Below, piece after piece: positions 1 through 5,349 of a DNA stretch of 7,311 nucleotides. Location: NCBI GenBank assembly GCA_001799045.1, contig MGRY01000048.1, forward strand, positions 364-7,674, written 5' to 3'. Both the position numbers and the translations under genes were made by a program. How positions within the stretch are numbered: position 1 is the first letter of the stretch; the number at the start of each line of letters is the position of its first letter. Source of the DNA: Deltaproteobacteria bacterium RIFCSPLOWO2_02_56_12. GTDB taxonomy: Bacteria; Desulfobacterota; Binatia; UBA9968. A model generated the notes under the pieces. The model saw only the letters and a program-made list of their open reading frames with translations, did no database searches and had not been told where the DNA came from.

Positions 1-162
1 CTTCTGGTGGGGGGAGCCGCGGGATTTTCCGGAGCCGTGCTCGCGCTGGAGTTCTCCTCCATCTTGGATTGCCTGTCGAGCCAGTTGGAACAGTTCTCGG
101 AGCGCTTCCAGCAGGCTGCCCAGCCGAGTGAGGCCTCTCTCTCGGCCGCCTTGCAGAACTAG
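1..162 (+). CDS. Possible 3' end of an unidentified gene (partial)
   Basis: This frame is open from the left edge to a TAG at 160-162 and would encode the last 53 residues of a protein. The visible part starts with a hydrophobic stretch (about residues 1-22, Leu/Val/Gly/Ala-rich) that could be a membrane helix. It is followed by a polar, Gln/Glu/Ser-rich, probably helical tail ending in AALQN. Third codon positions are strongly G/C and second positions are not, which fits real coding. The support is modest because all six frames are open in this short GC-rich stretch. The TAG overlaps the RND stop codon on the other strand through a shared CTAG, so the genes would be convergent with a 4-bp overlap. 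The family is not recognised. A competing reading is a minus-strand gene starting with the ATG at 62-60. Confidence 0.4.
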   Translation, partial: LLVGGAAGFSGAVLALEFSSILDCLSSQLEQFSERFQQAAQPSEASLSAALQN

Positions 163-2906
163 ACGGCCTGGTGGGTGAGTTTTTCCGTTGTCTCCCGCAG
201 CCTGCCGCTGATAATTCTTGACAGGTTAAGGAACAGCTTGGCTGCGGTGAAGGGGAAACGTTTCCTCAGTCTCTCCAGGGCCTTGTCATCAATGCCCAGG
301 AGCTCCACGTCTTCCAGCGCCACTACGTCCGCGGCACGAACGGTTTTCTCCACTATCGCCATCTCGCCGAAGATCTCACCGGGCGGCAGGTTCTTAATGA
401 CTTTCCCTTGAGGCCCGGAGTCCGTCACACCGGCCCGACCGCTGATGATCAGGTACATCTCGTTGCCAACCTCTCCCTTGCGGACCATGGTTTCGCCCTT
501 TTTGAAGGTCGTGAGCTTGCCCATCACTGCGACCTTCTTGGCTTCCCACAGCCAGAAGTTTTTGAAAATAGGCGTGGTCCCGACGATGTCCTTGTTCATC
601 TTGGCTGCCAGGGTATCCCACACCGTGACGAGCCTGGTGGTCATCATCAAGATCGGTGTAAAGGTCATCTCCGAAACCATAGCGACGATCATCACCACAG
701 CGGAGAGGACGCCGAAGTAAATGGTCGGAATAAAGTTGGAGAACATCAGGATGATGAAGCCCGCCGCCAGGGCAAGGGAGCTGTATATGATCGGCCGGCC
801 TAAGGCCGCTAAGGTGCGGTAGGTGGCCGCCTCCTGATCATGGACCTCATTGAGCTCCCGGCTGTAATGGACCATGAAATGGACCGTATCATCCACTGCG
901 ATTCCGAGGGCGATGGCCGCGATCATGGATGTCCCAACATTGAGCGGGATGCCCAAAAACCCCATCAGACCAAAATTGAACACGATGGGGATAACGTTGG
1001 GAAGCAGGGATATAAATCCAGCCTTGAAGGACATAAACAAGGCGGCGTGGATGAGACCAATGATAAGGAACGTCTGGCCGAACCCTGTGATCTGATTCAT
1101 GGCCATGTAGTCCGCCGCGTTGTTGATAAGAATGCCCTCACCCGTGAACTGAACTTTCAGATTTTTGGGAAAGTTTTTGTCCACGTAGGCCTTGGTTTGC
1201 TCCAGGAGTTGAGAAAGCTGAGAAGAGCTGGTGATGTTATGGCGGACGGATATATTCATCGTGGAATAGTTAAAATCCACATACTTACTGATCTCATTGG
1301 TGTCGAGGGTCAACAGATACTGGGCGATGAGTTCCTTGCGGTCCGGGATGACTTCAAAATCGGGTTTACTGCCGTTCATCTCCCGATGCATCATGCGGAT
1401 ATAGTTGGCAAGGGACAACGAATTATCAACATTCGTCAAGCCTTTGAGATGTTCCTGAAGCTTTGCGACATGGCGCAGAGTATCCGGCTCTTTGGCTGCA
1501 TCCTCTTTACCTGTTTCCACCACAATATAAAAATTAATGACTCCAGATAGCGACTCATGAGCGTCCTTAACTCTCTTGCGGATGAAGGTGGTCTCTTTGA
1601 AGAAACTGATAAAATCGGTGTTGACCTCCATGATGTACCATCCCCATAGGGAGGCCACTGTCAGGACCCCGGAGACGATGATGATCTGCCGGCGCCAGCG
1701 GTAATTCCATTTGCCTAGCTTCCTCATAAAGAGGGCCATCGGGGTTATCCGCTCCCCGTCCTCTGTTATGACGTGGGACTGGGCCACTTTAGGTACAGGC
1801 CAATAGATCAGCATAACCGGAACTATGACGGCTGAGATGATCCAGTTGGAGGTGAGGCCCAGGGCAGAGGCAACGCCGAACTGGATGAGCATCGTGATGT
1901 CGCTGGTAATCAGGCTGCCGAATCCGATGACCGTGGTGAAGGTGGTAATCAGGACGGGAAGCGCCGTTTGAACGGCCACTGTCCGTATGGCATCCATTTT
2001 CTCCGCCCCTTCCTCCAGTTCGTGAAGGTATTCGGAGATCATGTGGGAATCCTCAGTGAAACCGATGGCGACCATCAGAGCGGGGATAATGGCGGTAATG
2101 ACATTCACCGGGTATCCGATCAGGACCATCTCCCCAAGGACCCATATGATACTGACCAGGCCCGTTGCCATGGGAATGGCCACGCCTTGGAAGGTGCGAA
2201 AAGTGAGAAAGAGGACTAAAAAGAGAAAACCGATGGCCAGGGGGACGAGCCCGACCATGTCGCCTTGAATGTATTCTCCCAAGGTGACCTTGGTGAGAGG
2301 GGTCCCAATCTGGTAGATCTCTACTCCTTCACGCTTTTCCTTCTCGATAAGACTATCAACGAGTTTGGTAAAGGTCGGATTAAATGCCTTGTCTCCGGCT
2401 TTGGCTTCCGTGTAAGCGTTAATTGCGGCCACGTTGCCATCTTTAGAGACAATGTTCCCGACGAAGATTCTGTTTTGAAGTGCGTCACTGCGTATTTTCT
2501 GAATTTTTTCTTTCTCTTTGGGGATTTCAGCACCGACCAATGGATCCGTATTGAGGAACTCCCCCTCGCCCTTAATGTTGTTAACCGTAGTGAGGCTTTC
2601 TACCCGGCTAACACCGGGAGTCGCTTGCAGGGTCTGAGAGAGTCGCTGAATGGTCTCCAGGGTCTCCGTGGTAAAAACATCCTGGGCCTTAATCATGATA
2701 ACTGTCAGATTGTCACTGCCGAACTTTTTCTTGATATCCTCGTAGTAGAGCCGCGCGGGATCATTTTCCACCATGAGCCCTTCAGAGGAGGAATCGATCT
2801 CCAGTCTGGGAATCTGGAGGGCAAAGAAGACAGTAATGACTAATACAATAACAACGCAAGTTAGCGGATTAGCTACAATCCAAAGTGGTATCTTTTTCAG
2901 ATTCAT
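159..2906 (-). CDS. RND/MMPL-family permease with C-terminal cyclic-nucleotide-binding domain
   Basis: This is a 915-residue inner-membrane RND-superfamily permease of the MMPL/HpnN-like (lipid or hydrophobic-substrate) type. The classic duplicated layout is visible. TM1 is at about 11-31, followed by a periplasmic loop (32-215), then TM2-6 (218-369). TM7 is at about 407-425, with a second periplasmic loop (426-605) and TM8-12 (606-755). The proton-relay positions are TM4 GFTEDSH (E285, D286) and TM10 GIAVDDTVHF (D672, D673). After a linker, residues about 795-905 form a Crp/PKA-R-type cyclic-nucleotide-binding domain. Its phosphate-binding cassette reads GEIFGEMAIVEKTVRAAD and keeps Glu848 and Arg857; the usual Pro before Arg is Val. 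RND permeases of this group are normally about 750-900 residues and end after TM12, so the CNB domain is an added cytoplasmic module. The start ATG at 2906 has GAGGGG 5 nt upstream. It is the last gene of a three-gene operon, 55 bp after the LolA-like gene. Regulation of transport by cAMP or cGMP is inferred; the substrate is unknown. Confidence 0.95.
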   Translation of the reverse strand: MNLKKIPLWIVANPLTCVVIVLVITVFFALQIPRLEIDSSSEGLMVENDPARLYYEDIKKKFGSDNLTVIMIKAQDVFTTETLETIQRLSQTLQATPGVSRVESLTTVNNIKGEGEFLNTDPLVGAEIPKEKEKIQKIRSDALQNRIFVGNIVSKDGNVAAINAYTEAKAGDKAFNPTFTKLVDSLIEKEKREGVEIYQIGTPLTKVTLGEYIQGDMVGLVPLAIGFLFLVLFLTFRTFQGVAIPMATGLVSIIWVLGEMVLIGYPVNVITAIIPALMVAIGFTEDSHMISEYLHELEEGAEKMDAIRTVAVQTALPVLITTFTTVIGFGSLITSDITMLIQFGVASALGLTSNWIISAVIVPVMLIYWPVPKVAQSHVITEDGERITPMALFMRKLGKWNYRWRRQIIIVSGVLTVASLWGWYIMEVNTDFISFFKETTFIRKRVKDAHESLSGVINFYIVVETGKEDAAKEPDTLRHVAKLQEHLKGLTNVDNSLSLANYIRMMHREMNGSKPDFEVIPDRKELIAQYLLTLDTNEISKYVDFNYSTMNISVRHNITSSSQLSQLLEQTKAYVDKNFPKNLKVQFTGEGILINNAADYMAMNQITGFGQTFLIIGLIHAALFMSFKAGFISLLPNVIPIVFNFGLMGFLGIPLNVGTSMIAAIALGIAVDDTVHFMVHYSRELNEVHDQEAATYRTLAALGRPIIYSSLALAAGFIILMFSNFIPTIYFGVLSAVVMIVAMVSEMTFTPILMMTTRLVTVWDTLAAKMNKDIVGTTPIFKNFWLWEAKKVAVMGKLTTFKKGETMVRKGEVGNEMYLIISGRAGVTDSGPQGKVIKNLPPGEIFGEMAIVEKTVRAADVVALEDVELLGIDDKALERLRKRFPFTAAKLFLNLSRIISGRLRETTEKLTHQAV
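194..548 (-). other. Cyclic-nucleotide-binding (cNMP/Crp-like) domain within the RND gene
   Basis: This segment encodes about residues 787-905 of the permease. It shows the beta-roll pattern of the cNMP family: FKKGETMVRKGEVGNEMYLI (strands plus the Gly-x-x-Gly turn region), then ISGRAGVT, then PPGEIFGEMA, then VRAADVVALEDVELLGID, then a helical C-terminus. Retained Glu and Arg in the phosphate-binding cassette argue that it can still bind a nucleotide. No helix-turn-helix follows, so it is a sensor domain rather than a transcription factor. Confidence 0.9.
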
Positions 2907-2911
2907 GTTTT

Positions 2912-2917
2912 CCCCTC
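2912..2917 (-). promoter_or_regulatory. Ribosome binding site of the RND permease gene
   Basis: GAGGGG on the minus strand lies 5 nt before the ATG at 2906-2904. It fixes the permease start at MNLKKIP and indicates independent translation initiation within the operon. Confidence 0.7.
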
Positions 2918-2961
2918 ACTCCCCTGCATGCCCACGCATATATTCAAGCAGTTGACGACCA

Positions 2962-3771
2962 CTATTTCTTCGTCAGTTCCCGCAGCGTGAATTTGCTGTC
3001 GGGGACTCCCTTGTCAATCTTCCGGTCGGTTGTGGCGAGCACTGTCTTGTGCTTCGCTTTGAGGTCTTCCATAGTGACCTTTTTGGAACGCCACATCGAG
3101 CCTGAGACGTTGTCCAGATCTTCGTCGACCGACACTTTCTCCAATTGGCCCTGCTTGTTGTAGAATTCCTTCTTGATGCTCAGGAAGATGTCCTTGCGGA
3201 TCCAGAATTTTCTCTTCGCATAGCCGGATTCCGCCTTCTCCTGATCGGTGGAAGGCAGCGCTTCGACGATATAGCAGTCCTTGCCGCCGACCGCCTCGCT
3301 GCCGACGAGATTGTAAGTGTGAGTCTCCAGATTTTCCGGCCTCAAATCCTCGTAGGCGAAGTCCGTGCCCATGAATTTGTTTTTCTTGCCGCTTGCGGCG
3401 ATCCGCCTTTCTTTGCCCGAAGCGGGAAGATACAGCCACTGGTCATCCTCTCTGGTCTTCTGTTCCCAGGTGAGGAGGCCGGTTCCCCGGACGTCTGTCG
3501 GGGAGAGAAAAATAATCATCGTCTTGGTGAGCTTCTCAGGTGTCTTAAGGTAGTAATTCTCCACTTCTCTTTTGCTCGTGTTTCCATTCCGGTCGATGAG
3601 CAGCATATCCTGTTTAAATTCTTCGTCCTTTGATTCATGCAGCTGCTTCTGCTTGTCCATGATTTGCCTCCCTGTCATCTGCTCTCCAGAGAGCGAAGCC
3701 CCGGAAAGAGAGAATATGAGCGCGACGATCACGATCAACCGGCTCAGGATCGATATCTTCACATTTTTCAT
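2962..3771 (-). CDS. LolA-like periplasmic outer membrane lipoprotein-sorting-type protein
   Basis: This 269-residue protein is of the LolA_like family often annotated as outer membrane lipoprotein-sorting protein, usually encoded beside RND/MMPL permeases. The N-terminus is an export signal: MKNVK, a hydrophobic core at 8-23, and a probable cleavage around residues 25-29 (GASLSG), placing the protein in the periplasm. The family core is easily recognised: SPTDVRGTGLLTWEQ (90-104), QWLYLPA (111-117), RRIAASGKKNKFMGTDFAYE (122-141) and DEDLDNVSGSMWRSK near 216-230. There is no lipobox Cys. Family members adopt a half-barrel that binds lipid or lipoprotein, so the likely job is a periplasmic shuttle between the RND permease and the outer membrane barrel. 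The gene is second in the operon, 34 bp after the barrel gene and 55 bp before the permease. The start is set by a strong AGGAGGG. The cargo is unknown. Confidence 0.93.
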   Translation of the reverse strand: MKNVKISILSRLIVIVALIFSLSGASLSGEQMTGRQIMDKQKQLHESKDEEFKQDMLLIDRNGNTSKREVENYYLKTPEKLTKTMIIFLSPTDVRGTGLLTWEQKTREDDQWLYLPASGKERRIAASGKKNKFMGTDFAYEDLRPENLETHTYNLVGSEAVGGKDCYIVEALPSTDQEKAESGYAKRKFWIRKDIFLSIKKEFYNKQGQLEKVSVDEDLDNVSGSMWRSKKVTMEDLKAKHKTVLATTDRKIDKGVPDSKFTLRELTKK

Positions 3772-3776
3772 AAGAA

Positions 3777-3783
3777 CCCTCCT
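3777..3783 (-). promoter_or_regulatory. Ribosome binding site of the LolA-like gene
   Basis: A near-perfect AGGAGGG on the minus strand sits 5 nt before the ATG at 3771-3769, inside the 34-bp gap after the barrel gene. It is the strongest Shine-Dalgarno in the window. Confidence 0.8.
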
Positions 3784-3805
3784 AATTTCTATAAGATCGA
3801 ACAGC

Positions 3806-5164
3806 CTAAAAGAGATAAGTCAGAAATAGAAACGACCGGTCGTTTTTCTTCCATTTTCCCCAAAATGAGTTCTGTGCCCCCCAGAAAAGCTCCACGCCCC
3901 CCTCGATCTTCCAAGCGTCGGAAAATTTATGGATGATCTTCGGTTGCAGGTACGAATTATTGTGGTGGTGCTCCGTTCTATGCCGGTGGATGTTGTAGTT
4001 CCCCGATAGATGGAACTCGTTGTTCTCGTCGACCTTGAGGGCCAACCGGCTCAGGATGGCGTTTTGAAATGGACGGGTGAAAATGCTCGATTCCCTGTAG
4101 TCGGGGTTATCCCTCTTGTGCAACGTAATGTCCTTCGAGTATTCCAGGGTCCATATGATCTGATCCAGCCAGAGCCAATTGACCTGGTCTTCGTCCCAGG
4201 TGTAGTTGCCGCCGAACACGAAGGGGAGGATTGACGTGGCCCTCCCGGCCTCATAGAGTCTCACGGCCCATTCACCGTGGTACTCGAGTTTCCCGCTAGT
4301 AGTCGAAAAGTCTCCGCCGACTATCCGCATGCGGTTAAAGCGCGGCGTGGCGGTATTGGTATTCGTATCCTCGCGGATTACCGGGAGGGTGTCAAAACCG
4401 TCAAAGTAGCTTAGGGAGAAGTCCCATCCGGAGATGCTCTTCTTAGCCCGGAAACCGACCTGCATCTTGTCTAGTCTCTTTCCCGGCAACTCTCTCTGCT
4501 GGATCGTACCGATCTCTGTGCCGCTGCCGAGCGCCTCGGGCCGCTCGCCCAAAGAACTCGTCGCGGTCCAGCGGGAATGCCTTAAGGGCAGGCGGCTTGG
4601 AGTAAATAGCGGGATAAGGACAAAGGATAGCGAAGCGTCGGTAGGATAATAACCGGCTGAGAAGGAGAAGATTCCCATTTTTTCCCGTTGGGGTATGTCC
4701 AGATAATTGCGCGGGTTTAAGTTGTCGGTCGGGTTGTAGCCCTCCGCAGTGCCCCAGGTGAAAAACTGTTTGCCTACGGTCAGGTCAAAGTCGTCGCCCC
4801 GGTACTTGAGGTGACCCTCGCGAACGTAAAAATAGGAGTCGCGCTGGTAGGTGTCGCGAAAATCTTGAAAGCCGCCGGCGGTGTAGTTTGCGCTGTCAAC
4901 CTTCCACTGGGGCGTCAGGAAGAGACGCCAACGTTCTTGGAACGTTTGCTCCACATCCAGTCTGAGGATGCCTTCCTGTCGCACCATCTTTTCATGTTTG
5001 TGCCTGCCGAAATGAGAAAAGTTCCTGTAGCGGACGCTCCCCTTAACGTGGTCTTGAATCCATTTATTGACGGGGTTTTCCTCATCTGCCGAGGCGGAAG
5101 ACAAAAAAACGAAGATGGAGAGAATCCAAGCTGTCCAAAACCGCATCATTATTAACATAGTCAT
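3806..5164 (-). CDS. Outer-membrane beta-barrel protein, DUF1302-like
   Basis: This 452-residue protein is predicted to be an outer-membrane beta-barrel. Residues 6-26 form a signal peptide (MMR, hydrophobic core, SSASA) with an AxA-type cleavage after A26. The mature part alternates short amphipathic strands and polar turns, rich in Trp, Tyr and Phe, and ends FLFLTYLF with the terminal Phe used as a BAM assembly signal. The segment VGKQFFTWGTAEGYNPTDN (130-148), followed by NPRNYLDIPQREKMG (150-164), resembles the conserved stretch of DUF1302-type barrels encoded with LolA-like or DUF1329 proteins and MMPL/RND permeases. A His-rich loop lies at 391-405. ATG at 5164 is chosen because AGGAAA lies 8 nt upstream; the later Met codons 3, 6 and 7 lack a ribosome site. 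It is the first gene of the operon and probably the outer-membrane exit or entry point. Family assignment is from memory of motifs, not a search. Confidence 0.88.
   Translation of the reverse strand: MTMLIMMRFWTAWILSIFVFLSSASADEENPVNKWIQDHVKGSVRYRNFSHFGRHKHEKMVRQEGILRLDVEQTFQERWRLFLTPQWKVDSANYTAGGFQDFRDTYQRDSYFYVREGHLKYRGDDFDLTVGKQFFTWGTAEGYNPTDNLNPRNYLDIPQREKMGIFSFSAGYYPTDASLSFVLIPLFTPSRLPLRHSRWTATSSLGERPEALGSGTEIGTIQQRELPGKRLDKMQVGFRAKKSISGWDFSLSYFDGFDTLPVIREDTNTNTATPRFNRMRIVGGDFSTTSGKLEYHGEWAVRLYEAGRATSILPFVFGGNYTWDEDQVNWLWLDQIIWTLEYSKDITLHKRDNPDYRESSIFTRPFQNAILSRLALKVDENNEFHLSGNYNIHRHRTEHHHNNSYLQPKIIHKFSDAWKIEGGVELFWGAQNSFWGKWKKNDRSFLFLTYLF
3830..3845. repeat. Perfect 16-bp palindrome at the 3' end of the barrel gene
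   Basis: AAACGACCGGTCGTTT is a perfect dyad centred between 3837 and 3838, within the last 15 codons of the barrel gene and about 60 bp upstream of the LolA-like start codon. The GACCGGTC core resembles operators of TetR-family repressors. It might alternatively form a short hairpin (6-bp stem, CCGG loop). It may also be coincidental coding sequence. Confidence 0.5.
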
Positions 5165-5349
5165 ATATGCTATTTCCTATGGCCCGGTCAATAGTTTTTT
5201 GTAGCAGTGTTGGGAGAACAGGGGTTTTTCGAGTGACTTTTTCCTCGAGTTGTGTCAAAGAATTCGATCAGCAAAGGGCTCTCATCCCAGCGGGGAGCAT
5301 CGGCCTTATCGTTGTTATTTACGAACCGGATAGCCTATATTGGTATAAT
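5165..5349. promoter_or_regulatory. Divergent intergenic region between the barrel operon and the TPR/HEAT gene
   Basis: These 185 bp hold the only place where both transcription units can start. For the operon, the minus strand has a perfect TTGACA at 5258-5253, but no good -10 lies 16-18 nt downstream. Instead an imperfect direct repeat, ACTCGAGGAAAAA (from 5250) and ACTCGAAAAAC (from 5234), is spaced 16 bp apart. For the + strand gene, TGGTATAAT (5341-5349) is a perfect extended -10. TTGTTA (5312-5317) followed after 18 bp by TATATT (5336-5341) is an alternative. AGGAAA at 5178-5173 on the minus strand is the barrel gene's ribosome site. All promoter calls are by eye. Confidence 0.4.
5341..5349 (+). 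promoter_or_regulatory. Extended -10 promoter candidate (TGGTATAAT)
   Basis: TGGTATAAT matches the extended -10 consensus TGnTATAAT exactly and ends one base before the ATG at 5350. If used, transcription would begin near 5355-5357, just inside the apparent gene start, so either the true start codon or the promoter call needs revision. The weaker TTGTTA-18-TATATT pair would start transcription at about 5348 and give an almost leaderless message. Confidence 0.35.

Noticed and set aside
1..62. Minus-strand gene starting with ATG at 62-60 (MEENSSASTAPENPAAP...)
   Set aside because: It would follow the RND gene in the same direction and has a plausible disordered N-terminus, but there is no Shine-Dalgarno and only 20 codons are visible. 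The + strand frame has somewhat better coding character, so this stays an alternative.
840..1550. 236-codon open frame on the + strand opposite the RND gene
   Set aside because: It lies wholly antisense to a well-supported RND coding region, and its translation has no recognisable fold and a shadow-like His/Asp/Gly composition.
2907..2961. Terminator or extra small gene between the LolA-like and RND genes
   Set aside because: Only weak 4-bp dyads are visible, there is no T-run, and the space is taken by the permease ribosome site.
3145..3633. 162-codon + strand frame opposite the LolA-like gene
   Set aside because: It is antisense to conserved LolA-like family motifs and has no ribosome site.
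5167..5349. Extension of the TPR/HEAT protein by 61 residues to an ATG at 5167
   Set aside because: The extra residues show no family similarity or signal-peptide logic, the ATG has no ribosome site, and it overlaps the barrel start as a chance CATATATG palindrome. The TPR domain begins just after the ATG at 5350.
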